Below, one piece after another: positions 46,784-59,039 of a stretch of 64,000 nucleotides of DNA (within the stretch, counting starts at the first letter, position 1; each line of letters opens with the position of its first letter). The DNA lies in assembly GCF_019649055.1 (NCBI RefSeq), contig NW_026570247.1, forward strand, positions 434,001-498,000, given 5' to 3'. The position numbers and the translations under genes are program-made. This stretch comes from Paramacrobiotus metropolitanus (Eukaryota > Tardigrada > Eutardigrada > Parachela > Macrobiotidae). The notes beneath the pieces are model-generated. The model was not told where the DNA came from. It did not search any database and was given only the letters and a program-made list of their open reading frames with translations.

Positions 46784-47757
46784 TATTGTCATCCGGTTTC
46801 ACGACGAGAAGGATCGGGAGGCCGCGCGAGCCAGAACTGGACAAACACAAAGAAGACCTAGGAATAACTGTGAGTGAAGCGCGAAAACGTGTAATTAAGC
46901 TCATAATAAAGCGCGTACCGAGAGAAATGACTGTCGAAAATTTTCATAAAATTGTGTCGGCTAAAGTACCAGAAGCCTGTCACGTAAAAGTGGTTAAAAA
47001 ACTGACTGGCAAATCTGAAAATGTGAAAACGTGCGCTATGGTTATTGAAACATCTCAAGATGGCAGAGAATTTTTCGAAAAAACTGGTTGCATTCGTTTT
47101 GATTTTTGCATTTGTCCGGTAGAGCGCTACGTGGTTCGCTGTTTTAACTGCGGTAACATCGGTCATGTAGCTAAGTTTTGCAAATCACCTTGTCGTCAAG
47201 TTACCGAAAATGGTGTGGCACCCACCGGGAGCTCAAAAACGGGTAGAGTTTGCTGATGTGACTAATTATGTTACCAATTCTGATTGTGTTATTGAAAATT
47301 TGCAAAAAGTTAAAATAAGATGCTGTAATATAAACGGAATTCCGTGTAAATACAGTAATGTTAAACACTTTTGTTCCGAGGCAGATATCACCGCATTAAC
47401 CGAAACTTTTGACAGAGCAGATTGTAACGATAATCTGTTTACCAACTTGAATAATTTTAATGTTTTTCGTAAATGGCGGAAATCTGACGTTTTCGATGAC
47501 AATCATGGTGGAGTGGCGTTAGTAATGTCTCATAAGTTCAGTGGAAAAAGACGGTCTGACCTCGAGTGTGATGAATTGGAAATTTTGTTCGTAGAGTCAA
47601 CTTCGCTCGATTGTATTTTTGGTGTATTCTATGCACGACCAATTTTTAAAACTATTGTTGTCCCTCGCCTAATTGAGCATCTACAAGAGAAATTTCCAGT
47701 TGAACTACGTAATAAACTTATTCTAATGGGCGATTTCAACTTACCGGATATTTGCTG

Positions 47758-47935
47758 TGTGAGCGGAGAAGCGGCTCACGTACAGCGACAAAATCTTTCA
47801 AAGGATTTCAACGTATTGCGCCGTGGTGCAGTGGTACTGCCTACGCGGATCTAACGACGTAGCCGGGGTTCGATTCCCCCATCGGCGCCTTTTTCAGCCG
47901 TTTCTCGGTTTCCTTCGGATTGCGCCCTGCTTACA
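47758..47935 (+). repeat. 5' LTR of miniature element
   Basis: It contains the tRNA-like unit at 47818-47888: A box TGGTGCAGTGG (47824-47834), B box GGTTCGATTCC (47867-47877), ends GCGCCG/CGGCGC, and CCTTTTTC just after as a possible weak Pol III stop. Confidence 0.85.
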
Positions 47936-48120
47936 TGGTAGCAGATCGTGGTTCGGTACGTCCACTTCGCCTATGAGACTGGTGTGCTAACCTCGAACGG
48001 GAGGAACAGAGCAAAAAAGAATAAAAAGATAAAATGAATAGAGGATGCGGTGAGCCGGAGCCGCCGCTTAAAGGATCGCTTAGGCTCGCTACGAGGACGT
48101 AGCGAAAGCTGCAAAGGGGG

Positions 48121-48298
48121 TGTGAGCGGAGAAGCGGCTCACGTACAGCGACAAAATCTTTCAAAGGATTTCAACGTATTGCGCCGTGGTGCAGTGGTAC
48201 TGCCTACGCGGATCTAACGACGTAGCCGGGGTTCGATTCCCCCATCGGCGCCTTTTTCAGCCGTTTCTCGGTTTCCCTCGGATTGCGCCCTGCTTAGA
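48121..48298 (+). repeat. 3' LTR of miniature element
   Basis: Same as the 5' LTR except for two positions; tRNA-like unit at 48181-48251. Confidence 0.85.
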
Positions 48299-51200
48299 GC
48301 TGGAATGCAATGAGCGCCTCTAGCTGTACTTCTCATAAACTGCTGAGAGCGTTAAAAGAATTCAATTTTCGTCAAATAATAGATTCTCCAACTAGAAAAA
48401 ACAACATCCTGGATCTTTGTTTCGTTTCCACTTATCGTTTAGTTACGGATGTTGAAATTATTTCGCCTCCTTCAGCAACAAATGACCACTCTGCGTTTCA
48501 GTTTTGCTTGCACACCGAATCCTGTTTAGCTGAGACAAAGTATGTGAAGGAAACGTGGAAAATACCGTCTGCTAAAATCGTGCCCTTTCAGGATGCTTTA
48601 GGTCCTGTTGATTGGTCTGCTGTTCTGATTGATCCCGATCCCTCTGTTTTAGCTTCACGCTTTGACCAAACGCTGATTAAAACTGCTGAACTTTTTTTTC
48701 GGTTTGGAAAACATAACCCTAAAAAAATTCGAAAATACCCCGCCCGAATACAAAAGGCAGTTAATGCTCGCGACAGATTGCATAAAAGGTCTTTGAAAGA
48801 AATTTTCCCCGTTGAAAAAGAACGCGTAAAACGGCTGTGGAAAACTGCGTCGAAAAATGTAGATGCTGTTTTGCGTACCTATGAAAGGCATAATATTCTT
48901 GAAGTAGCCACGTCTACACGTAATAACCCAAAAAAATTTTGGCAGTATGTTAAGCGTACAGTTGATCGAAAACCGTTTCTTTCTATTAAAACTCCGGATG
49001 GTAAAATTCTGATTTCTGATGCTGAAAAAGCGAATGCGTTTAACAAGCTGTTTTTGGAATCTCAAAACGTTTGTCTAAGACACTGTTCCGGTACTTTACC
49101 AGCAAAAGACACTTCCGTGACCTTTGTGATTACTGAAGACGATGTCACCCGTGCAATGGGTCAAACCTCTTTTTCCTCTTTGTCGGGACTTTTAAAATTT
49201 CAAACTCTTTGTTAAAGGCGTGCGGGCTTAAGATTGTTGCTCCTTTGGTTAAATTGTTCAATGTTTGTATTCAAAGCGGCATATATCCGTCAGTCTGGAA
49301 AACTTCTTTTATTTCGCCCCTCCCAAAATCTTCTTGTAATCAAACTGTATTAAATAATTACCGTCCAATTACCGTCCAATTGCTATCCTGTATCCAAAAT
49401 TTTCGAACGATGCTTGGCTAATTATTTAACGTTTTTTCTAGAAACTAACGGGTTGTTGAGTGATAATCAATTTGGGTATCGAGCAAAAAGAAGTACAGAA
49501 CTACAGTCGTTGCTTTTTACAAAATTCATAAAAAATTTTATTGGAAGTGGCTACGAAGTGGATGCCCTGTTTTTTTGACTGTTCAAAGGCGTTTGACCGA
49601 GTGGACCATGCATCACTGCTTGAAATACTCGCTTCGTTCTCCGTACCTCCTGATGTCGTACGGCTATTCAGCAACTATTTAACGCATCGGCGACAAGTGG
49701 TAGTTGTAAATGGCAAGGTTTCTGAGAGCGGTATTGTAACCAGCGGCGTACCACAGGGATCCATAGTTGGCCCTATTTTTTGCAACTGCGAATTGAGCGG
49801 CCAGCCAGCTGTCTTGCCTAATGGAAGTAAAATTTTTATCTTTGCAGATGACGTTTTTTTATGTAGGCCAATAGTTGGGGACGATGATCGCGAAAAGTTA
49901 CAGGAAGATATTAATTCGGTTTCCGATTATGCAGCGAAGAAAACCTAAGTTTTAATCCAAAAAAATTTGTGTTTATACGTTTTTCTTTGAAGCGTGATTT
50001 GACATCTGTCCCTTAATATTATTTGAACAACGTAGAGGTTGAACAGAAAAATATTACAAAATATTTGGGGTTGTTTGATGATAGACATCTGCGTTGGAGT
50101 GAACATACCAGTAATCTGTGTATGAAAGTCCGCAAACGAATTGGCTACCTGTTTTCGATGTTCGATAGTTATGATTCTGCGGCGCTAATATGTTTATTCA
50201 AAGCTCTTGTCCTACCCATCTTTGATTATTGCAGTCCCGTAGTAAATCCTTTTTTTAAAACACCCAGGGATGCCCTTGAAAAGTGCGCATTCAAATTTCT
50301 CAAGCGTTTACGCTTAGGAAATGCCGCTGATGACTACTGTGGTCGTCTCCGAGAATGCGGCTGGGATAGTGTACAGCTACGTCGCATAAAGCGTTCATTG
50401 ACTGTAGCTTATAAAATGTTATTTGGTATTACTCCTTTTTGCGATAATTTTTTCGTTGTTTATGAATCCGTTACTGCCGTTAGTACTGTTGCAGGTAACA
50501 CGCGGAATGCCACTCGTATGGCTCAACATCCATTCCCGATCCAAGCGGCTAACACAACCTTTTGTGGCACAACTGTACCGGCAAATGAAAACGAATTTTC
50601 CAACCGGACCGCCAAACTATGGAATGACCTCAACTTGAATGAAAGCGCTTATCGGTCTTTACGGACCTTTGAGAAGGCATTGGACAGCGTTTCATGGGAG
50701 CATATTCCTTGGATAAAAGAGCTGTTACCTTGTTAATACCTTCTTTCCCGTCTCTGTTTTTAATCAACGACATATTTCATTGGAGAATATGTGTTTGAAT
50801 TTCATTGTTTCTGATTTGGTTGTCTGTAGATCTCGATAAGGAGCGATTCCTTGTATCTAGAGACGTTAAGCAATAAACCTAAACCTAATCCGATGCCGTG
50901 GTATAATCATAACGACTTCGAGAATCGCCCAGGCAAGCGGCCCTTCTATGCGGCTCTCCGCGACGAAGACGACGGTCCGTTTCGGTTTCAGTCGGTTTTT
51001 CTATCATTTGCTTTTGGGGCATGTAAGCGCTGTTGTTTATATTACGTCAAAACCAATTACAAAAGTATTACGAGTCACACGAGCCAAGTTTCTGCAAGCG
51101 CTCGCATCGAACTGATCTGTAACTGCCAGATCCTCGGTGTGGACTGGTTTAGTAGGCCACCGTTGCTGTACAGCCTCAGTGGGCTGATGTGCAGGAAATA

Positions 51201-51434
51201 TTTTATTCCCTGTGCCAAAGCCAGCCAGGTTCTCGCAGAACCAGCGGAGAAATCGCGAATTATTAAGCATTTTCGCGAAGCTTTTGAGGACGATGCGGCT
51301 GGAGCCAGCTTGCGGCCGGACTGCTGCCTGTTTCATCTGCGTGCCGAAGCCAACGGCTGTATGGTCGTGGTCATCAGCGTCGAAACGGGCGCGGATAATA
51401 TGGAGGCGATGGTTGCGAAACTGGCGAGAATGGT

Positions 51435-51665
51435 GGTGATACATGGTGGTTTGCGTTAGCGTTTATTAACCATGTATTGCTCAGTCGTTAGGCTGCATAG
51501 CGATATTGCATAATGGTGCAGTAGTCGGCTTATATACAGAATAGCATATCGGTAATGAGGACGCATAGACGTGAACTTGTAAACAAGATGTGAACTAGCA
51601 TAACGGAAATGTTATGTCGGAACTGCTCAAGGGCATATTTATGATAAGCATTCATTACTATCGTA
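51435..51665. other. ~230-bp insertion of unknown nature in exon 1 of the disrupted gene
   Basis: The coding sequence breaks after L-A-R-M-V and resumes with V-E-K-H-L-A-T-R at about 51670. No terminal repeats or coding signal were recognised; GTG occurs at both edges. It could be a small mobile element or filler DNA. Confidence 0.45.
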
Positions 51666-52232
51666 ACAGTGGAGAAACATCTGGCCACCCGGGCCGATTT
51701 GCTACCGTTATATATGGACAACGCCTCCATCAGAGAAACCGATATCAGCACAAAAGGTAGGCTCGATACTTCGACGTTTTTCGCATTTTGAGCTTTTTCA
51801 CAGTGTAAATTCGCGTACCGGACGCCAAAAACCCGGTATTCTCCGCGTTGTTCCACATTAGGAAACTTGCTAATTTATTATTGATTTCGCGTATAAGCGT
51901 GTAAACAAACAAATCTTTATCCCGTAATCATCTTTTCTACATTTTTCGTTATAATATTATGGAACGCGGAGCATACCGTGTCTCTGGGGTGCTTTAAGCC
52001 AACATCAATACTTCAAGTATTGTGCAAAATTGCGGAATGCGAAAAACGTCGATGTTGTTGGGTACTGATATTTGCGCATGCAACCACTAATAACAGTACT
52101 ACACTTCAGAGGTTCAAATAGGGCTATCGTGTTCAGAAGCCATTTGTTACCCATGTTTTGTTACCTGCCTCACTGGATCTTCAGTGAAATCTTTTCTTAC
52201 CTGGATCTGCATTCCATGATGACGCTCAAGCG

Positions 52233-53268
52233 GTACATTTTCATAACTGAATTAAAGACACGCCGGAAGTGACCCGGTTACCGGTGTATGGTATCAGATA
52301 CGTATCTAAAGAAGCACGAAACCTTTCGCATTTCCGCTGTCCAAAGCACTTCCGCACAGTTCTATGACATTTTGCAGCCACATGGCTCGCATATATTGGC
52401 ATGAAAATATAATATTGGCGTTTGCATGCTTAACATGCGATTGGGGGAGTTATGGGCGACATCCCAGAAAGTTCAAATTATGGACCGATCAAAAGTATAA
52501 TTATGGACCGATCTTCTTCGAATTTCGAACGTACACGTAGAATACGATCGCTCGGACTGCGGACACGGCACTACAGTTTCGATACGATATTCTTAACACA
52601 TTTTAATTGCATAACCTAGTGGTACGGAATGCTGTGGTGTGCCTCTGTTTTCCGTACAAATCAAACTGTACTAGGGTTCACCTTTACCAGTTGTATCCCC
52701 AATACAATCAGATTTTCAAAACAGCACAAAAATGGTTAAATTAATGTTTTGTTTAGTTCGACAGTAGAGTTGTTTAGATTCGGTTGTCTACGAGTAATTA
52801 AAGTCAAACAAAATTGGCCGGTCGCCACTGGGTGGGCATCTTACCCACATTCTGACCACCTTAGCAGTAACTGTCATGGCCTGTGAAACACTTATGCACG
52901 GGTTTAGCTGCTAAGAAATGTGTAGCTGCTAACGCGGCTTTTTACTCGAGGCGGTTGCCAGCCCCATACCAAAGAATGATCACTTTGGTAGCTGAAGCTG
53001 TGCTTTTGAAGAGTTTTTTAGACAGCGACTCTCTCTACGAGTACAAATACAACGGGGGAGTGCGTTTTGTGTAATGGGTACAATTCCCGATCAGGATAGC
53101 ATTGAGGAAGTTTTTCTGTTATAAATGTTTTCTAACTTTGTGCTTATGACATGATACTTATTAAAGGTGCAGTCATTCAGTTCTGAAATGTAGTCGGTTA
53201 TGTAATAATCTCCAAGCTAGTGATAGAGTTGGCCGGATAAGTGCACTGACCGGTCTGATTGTGTGCAG
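52233..53268. other. Intron 2 of the disrupted subtype B gene
   Basis: Long A/T-rich intron; no separate gene or element was recognised. Confidence 0.5.
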
Positions 53269-54642
53269 GGTGTGCCCATCATGGCGCGACATGCTGGACA
53301 ATCCCCACACCACGGAGCACATTCGCGTATACTTTGACGGCATGATTCAAGAGACCACATCCGGCAACGACAACTGCTTCCAGCTGGCTGCGCTGCTAAC
53401 GCGCACCATCAACGCCGCGACCAAAAGCCTGACAATCATAACGAAATCTCTCGGCAGTAACGCGTCTTTTTTGGTGTTTTTGCTGCTGGCTAAGAAAATA
53501 GCCGGGGAAGTTTTCATGCCCATAATCGTATTGAAGGACTATATGCTGGACACATATGACCGCAATTCGCTTAAGGAAATATTCGTTAAGGGAATAACAA
53601 CCAGTGTCTGGGAACATCCTTTGACGACAGATCCATGAAGGCTGGAACGCCGTTGTGAGCGGATCGTACTGCATAACTGGAAAGTCAGCCGTCTGTTTGG
53701 CCGACCAGTGTACGAAGTTTTTCTTAAGGAGGAAGATGTAAATTGGCTGTTCCCACAAAGATCGCTGCCAGCTCGGGAAAAGGAATTATTGCGGCCTCTG
53801 GGCTGGGACCATGTGCTGGCTATCGATCAGTTACAGATCACCATCGATCGGCTACAGATCAGGCTACCGCCAGTCATTTTGGAAGAGGAAAAGGAGGATC
53901 GCGGAGTTAACATAGTCAGCCGCATCATGTGGGCCGTCAACGCAAACTTTCCGCCGGTTACGGAGGAAATGCTGGCAAAGGTCAAGGCTGTCTACGCTCG
54001 TTGGGTGCGGGACCTGGTTTACCCGACAGACTGGTTACCCATTCGCCGATACCTTTCACTGTAAGTCGTTTCCCTACCAAGAAGTCTTTGCACTGTAAGT
54101 CTTTTCCCTATCAACAACCCTACCAAGAACTTACTATAGCTGTGAGGACCGGGAACGCACTGCGCAACGGTAGATTACGGCATCACTGTCGCATACAGAA
54201 AGCACGGATGCGCAAATGCTTACCATAGTCCCACAGACCTTGTTGTCCCTTTTTAAAGAAACTCTGACATTTCTTTCTCACGAAAAGCTTTCTGTGATTT
54301 TGATAGTTCATATTGATCATAGAAATCCCAATTTGGGGAATTTTAATAGAAGTGAATCTGTTGAGAAAACTGATAAAAACCGTGGAAAACGCGCAACTGT
54401 CACCATGGCAGCCGCCGTCACCTTTATGCGAGAGTGCTGAAGTCAAACGGTTGGTTACCAGTTCTTCTGTAGTAAGTACTATTTATAAAAACAGCAAAGC
54501 CATTTACGGTCGATAGTTTATTGGCTAGCTAAATGGTTTATTGCGGTACGGTTTATTGCGGTACGCGGAACTTCGAAAACTGCAGTGATACCGTCTATGT
54601 ACCGTAATTATCAAATTGTCAGCCCTGAGACGTAAATACAGG

Positions 54643-54975
54643 TGTAACCGTCCAAAACGTCCGGACGTCTGAGACGTCCGGCGGACGTTTTGGCGCCTAA
54701 ACCGTCCAAAACGTCCGGGGGCCGCCAAAACGTCCGCCGTAAATTTTGCCCACCCGATTTTTTTTTGTGTTTGCGTCGGATCGCAGCCGGACGTTTCTGC
54801 CTGACCGGTTATTCGTAGCCGGCTACGAATTGACAGTCAGGCAGAAACGTCCGGCTACGAATAACCGGTCAGGCAGAAACGTCCGGCTGCGATCCGACGC
54901 AAACACAAAAAAAATCGGGTGGGCAAAATTTACGGCGGACGTTTTGGCGGCCCCCGGACGTTTTGGACGGTTACA
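54643..54975. mobile_element. 333-bp fold-back element
   Basis: Outer ends TGTAACCGTCCAAAACGTCC and its complement at 54956-54975; arms of about 120 bases (54701-54823 against 54851-54971) are nearly perfect and include GTTTGCGTCGGATCGCAGCC and CCGCCAAAACGTCCGCCG. Flanks TACAGG and TACGGG may be a worn target duplication. It sits in intron 3 of the F-box copy at 45656-55168, 63 bases before exon 4. Confidence 0.8.
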
Positions 54976-55168
54976 TACGGGTACTTGGCATGTCTCTTTG
55001 AAAGGACTCTAGTTACGGGCATGGGGTGCGCATTACAGATTCAATGGCTTCCACTCTGACGGCACACCTCGATCATGGCGTGGCGTGGATTTGCGATTGG
55101 TGGATACTGCCGAACTGAGCACCATGGCACTGTACGGGATTAACGAAGTATTCCTGGTTGACCCCTAG

Positions 55169-56127
55169 CCACGCTATGCATACCGTGTTGCACAATCTTG
55201 GCGCTGACACCACACCGTGGTCGGAGGGTTTGCGCGGTTTCTGCAGCGGGCATTCTTAGTTTGTTTTCTGAATCGTATAAAAAACTGCTGATGTTGCGAT
55301 TTTGTTGTTTGTATTTAGCACTGTTGTACTATGCATCGTCATCCCCACCCACTGTTAACTGCAAAGCGAAACATGATTCTGAATTTTTTTACTTCGACAT
55401 TCTTCGCGCCGGGGTCTTTACTTCGACAGTTTCCACCTGAATGACGCTAGGGACTTTAATGTTTTTTTTTTAATGTTCGAAGCGTTTAGTTGTGTAGTAT
55501 CGCCGCGATTGCACCTGTCTGTTATTCTGGCGGCTGTTGCCTAATAAAAATTATTGATTCTTGGATAAGGCAGGGTATATCCGGAAATTTTGGGATGTGT
55601 CCATAATATATATCTATCAGGATATTCTTTATATCTAACTCTTTGGTCTTCTTCTTCACACCTGTGGTTTTACGCAGAGAAGACGCCATTTCGCGTTCCA
55701 CTGACCATTGTACGAGTCAACTGAAGCAGGATGCAAGGCTGCCTCTTCGGCTTGGGCCAAACTGAAGAAGCAGTCCAGCAACTTGCACGGAATGCAGATG
55801 TACAGTGTGCCGTCTGTCTGTTTTCCTTTCAAATCTAAACTTGATTGTTACTATGAGATGTTTGCACTTCACACTCAACATTAAGCAAACAAGGAGAATG
55901 TACAGTGTCCGAAGTTTTCTGTAATTACCAAGCTTACATTTCCCATTTCTCTCCGAACGTGGGATGAATTTAGCGCTTCTCCAGCTGTGCAGAAAATTTC
56001 AGTTCCCAAAAGCGGTTTAGCCAGTCGTCTCTAACTCAGGTAATCTTGGACTTTTACTAAATTAGGATGATTGTCGATTGCTGTTGAGCATGGTACACGA
56101 CGGCCTGACCTTACGTTCTAGCGTAGA
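55169..56127. other. Intergenic and 5' flank of the next copy
   Basis: No gene is seen. The part near 55670-56000 resembles 40430-40640 and is probably the upstream region shared by subtype B copies. Confidence 0.4.
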
Positions 56128-58805
56128 ATGAATTCCGTGGCGATTTCGATGCCTCCATTCCGGCGGCTGCTGACTGGCGTCAACCAGATGAGCTACGTTG
56201 CCGTCAGTGTCAAGGACGAAATGTGGCTGGGATTCCTCCTGGATATCAACGGTGACCGCGTGTTCGTCGATTTCGACTCGGAGAATTTCACTCCGCGACG
56301 AAGACGACGGTCCGTTCCGGTTCCAGCCGGTTTCTTATGTGTACGCTCTGGCAGCATGCAAGCGGTGTTATATGTATTTCGTCAAGATCAATGCCCAAGG
56401 CACCACGACTAACACGGCTGAGGATCCGGCTCGCTCTCGCATCGAACTGATGGATCATCCGCAAATCCTAGGTCTGGAGTGGTTTACTGAGCCGCCGTTG
56501 CTGCATCGCAACAGCGGACTGTTATGTACGAAATACTTTATTCCGTGTACAATGGCCAGCCAGGTTCTCGGAGAACCAGCCGACCGATCGCGAATTATTA
56601 AGCACTTTCGCGAAGCTTTTGAGAGTGATCCGGTGCTGGCTGTCCTGCGGCCGGATCTCTGTAGGTTTCATCTGCGCATCGAAATGAATGGCTGTACGTT
56701 CGTGGTCATTAGCTCTGAAACAAACGCAGATACAAGAGAGATGATGGTTGCAAAGCTGACGACAGTAGTGGAGAAGCATCTAACGACGCGCACCGGTTTG
56801 ATGCCGGTATGTTTTGGGAATGGCGCTAGCCCCGCTACCATCGACTCTGAAATCTACACAGCAGGTGGGCAATAACAAGCAAAATTGCAATTAGGTGGGC
56901 AATTTTGTTTACCAATATCAACAAAACCCAACTTCAGTAAATAAATTTAAAGGAAATTTGAAAAGGTAAAGTTTGAGCGTTGTGCTAATATTATTCATAT
57001 TAATTTAGACAACCGAATGGAGTCAGAATCCTTGTTTGGTTATCTCCCTCACTGGATCTTCAGTGAAATTTTTTCTTACTTGGACCTGCATTCTCATGCA
57101 AAACTCAATCGGTACGTTCTCTCATTACGAGCCCGAAATTACATGTTTCGCATATTTTGGTAGCCTTATCTAAGCAAAACGTTAGGAAAATATCGATTTT
57201 ATTCGTGAAACGGAACTGCTATCATCAGTTAATCGGCAATCTACAGTAACTGCGGAGCGCATTAAGGCATTGCCATAAGCGTGGTGTAACGGTCATCAAT
57301 GATCACTCAAGCGACAACTTCGCGCTAATATGGTTCTACCTGTACCTTTACATGCTCAGTTTTTTTTTAAGATTCCTTCTTTATTTACAATAATAACAAA
57401 ATCCCAGCAGAGCTGCCAAGAAAAACTACATGCTCGGTTTGTCGACAAGCCTGTATGTTTACTGACCGTTGCTTCGTACAGGGTGTGCGCTTTATGGCAC
57501 ATGTTGCTAAGCAGCCCCCACACAACCAAACACATCCGCGTATGTTTGGACAGCCTGACAAGTGGGACCACGTCGGACAACTACAACTGCTTCCGAGTGG
57601 TATCTCTGCTCACGCGCACCATCAACGTCTACACCCAAAGCCTGACAGTAATAACGAGCTCTCTCGGCGATGGCTATTTTTTTCTGGTTAACTTCTTGCT
57701 GGCCTTGGAATTAGTAGTAGAAGTCTGTGTACCACTGATAACGTTGAAGGACAATATTTTCAACGGCTGTAAAACGAAACGAGGGCTGACCAATGGAAGC
57801 TATGGAACGCTTTACTTGGAACATTCTTTGACGAGAGATGCAGTGCTGCTGGAGAACAGGCGCTGTGAGTGGATCGTTCTGCATAACTGGACAGTCAGCC
57901 ATATCTTTGGTAAGCCCATGTACGAGATCTTTCTCGAGAAAAGATTTCACCTCCTGCGGCCTCTGCCACCTCCGGAGAAGAATTTCATGATGCCTCTCGG
58001 GTGGGACCACGTGCTGGCCATTGATCACATCGAGGTCACGGTGCCGCGAGTTGTTCTGTACTGGGAGGATGACCGTGCTACCATGGTCAGCCGCATGATG
58101 TGCGCCGTCAACGAACACTTTCCGCCGGTAACGCAGGAAATGCTGGCCAAAGTCGGGACCATTTACGCTCGCTGGGTGCGGGACCTGGTCTATCCGACGG
58201 AATGGGAAACCATTCGCACTTATCTTGCATTGTAAGTTCCTTTCACCAAGCATCGGACGGTAAGGCAATGCTGTGAATAAAGTTTTCCTACTTGGCTAAG
58301 TAATTACCTACTTGCTTTAATTAAAATCTGAGTACACACTGCTTCGCGCTTCGTTTGCCGGACATCACTGGCTCTCAGTCTCCTTGTGTTTTGTCTTTTT
58401 TTCGGTAATTGTTGATTCATGTTGGCATGCGTGAACGTGCAGTAGTACCGTGTGTATATACCTACGTGATTAATCGTTGCCGGCGATGTGCAGACATATT
58501 CAAAAATCAGTAGCGGTTCAAGTAAAATATTGTACTGAAATAGAAAATGAAATTAGGAATTGAGTTGAATACTGTGTACTAGTATTACCTTGCATAATAC
58601 TGGCATGCGCATTATCAGGTTCAGTGGCTTTTACGCAGACGGCACACCGCGATCATGGAGGGACGTTGATCTGCGACTGCTGGATCCTGGCGAACTGAGC
58701 AAATTGGCGCTATACGGAATCCACGAGGTGTTCCAGGTTGACTACTTGGTCAGCATGCGGTGCCGCAGGAAGCATTGGCGTGACACTGCACCGCATCCGG
58801 CTTGA
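56128..58805 (+). pseudogene. F-box family gene, subtype B, with internal deletion in exon 1
   Basis: Exons are 56128-56864, 57009-57111, 57482-58231 and 58619-58805. Exon 1 starts M-N-S-V-A-I-S-M-P-P-F-R-R-L-L but lacks Q-N-T after M-S-Y (9 bases, in frame), then jumps from F-D-S-E-N to the A-L-R-D-E-D-D-G-P-F block, losing roughly 100 bases and shifting the frame; from L-R-D-E-D-D-G it is open to a phase-1 donor GTGGGC. Exons 2-4 are clean: F-box L-P-H-W-I-F-S-E-I-F-S-Y-L-D-L, R-V-C-A-L-W-H-M-L-L to I-R-T-Y-L-A-L, and F-S-G-F-Y-A-D-G-T. The last exon is longer than usual (62 codons including stop, against about 43), ending D-T-A-P-H-P-A. A protein with the F-box part alone could still be made from an internal start. 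Confidence 0.7.
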
Positions 58806-59039
58806 TGGTTCTCCTGTTCGCCAGCTGCCCAAAAGACGTTTCTGCAGCTAGCTAAGAATTTAAATGTGGCATAATCGGTTGGCTATGGCAGTGTTATGGG
58901 CCAAGACGTCTTTGGAAACTGTGGATCTACTTCAGTAATGACCTCACTTTTACAATTTTATTAGCAATTTCTTTTGCCGTCTTTGTTTAGCGATGAAACA
59001 AGCAAGTTCGCGTTATTAAACGCTCTTCCATCCTCAGAA
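58806..59039. other. 3' flank, nothing recognised
   Basis: Short non-coding stretch after the last exon of the preceding copy. Confidence 0.4.

Larger units (their letters stand above)
47758..48298 (+). mobile_element. Miniature LTR element (TRIM) with tRNA-like units in its LTRs, copy 2
   Basis: 5' LTR 47758-47935 (178 bases, TGTGAG...TTACA), primer binding site from 47936 (TGGTAGCAGA, initiator tRNA-Met type), 185-base non-coding internal part, purine tract GCAAAGGGGG (48111-48120), 3' LTR 48121-48298 (178 bases, ...TTAGA). GCTG is duplicated at 47754-47757 and 48299-48302. I count two differences between the LTRs (one in a TTCCTTCGG/TTCCCTCGG pair, one in the last bases), so insertion is recent. 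It interrupts the LINE endonuclease; collapsing GCTG gives P-D-I-C-W-N in frame. The total of 541 bases has no gag or pol, so it must move in trans. Confidence 0.92.
45862..50887 (+). mobile_element. CR1/L2-like LINE inserted in an F-box gene exon
   Basis: ATCC flanks both ends (45858-45861, 50888-50891), and collapsing it restores V-Y-P-M-P-W in the host exon. The ORF1 N-terminus (E-L-L-D-T-F-K-D-E-L, then a coiled-coil-like I-L-D-L-E-R-E-V-H-L-L-K-K) is split by the element at 46361; its end has a C-F-N-C-G-N-I-G-H-V-A-K-F-C knuckle. ORF2 has the endonuclease motif M-G-D-F-N-L-P-D-I, split by the miniature LTR element at 47758, then RT motifs F-D-R-V-D-H, S-G-V-P-Q-G-S-I-V-G-P and F-A-D-D. 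It ends at 50736. The tail reads CAATAAACCTAAACCTAA. Further frameshifts lie near 46830, 49215, 49430 and 49950. Confidence 0.88.
45656..55168 (+). pseudogene. F-box family gene, subtype B, destroyed by insertions
   Basis: Exon 1 starts at 45656 (P-P-L-R-R-L-L-A-G, Y-Q-N-T-V-A-V, W-L-G-F-I-Q-D-I-D-G-D) and is cut after G-S-V-Y-P by the LINE at 45862-50887. It resumes P-M-P-W-Y-N at 50890. A second insertion (about 51435-51665) splits it again before V-E-K-H-L-A-T-R, and the exon ends at the GTAGGC donor near 51756. Exon 2 is 52112-52232 (L-P-H-W-I-F-S-E-I-F-S-Y-L-D-L). Exon 3, 53269-54060, has an in-frame TGA at 53636-53638. Exon 4, 55039-55168, is open to V-D-P. The rest of the C-terminal domain is preserved, so decay looks recent relative to the insertions. 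Intron 3 carries the fold-back element at 54643. Confidence 0.85.

Noticed and set aside
53636-53638. Selenocysteine or readthrough at the in-frame TGA
   Set aside because: The gene is already destroyed by two insertions, and no conserved Cys or Sec is expected at this position; a simple nonsense mutation is enough.
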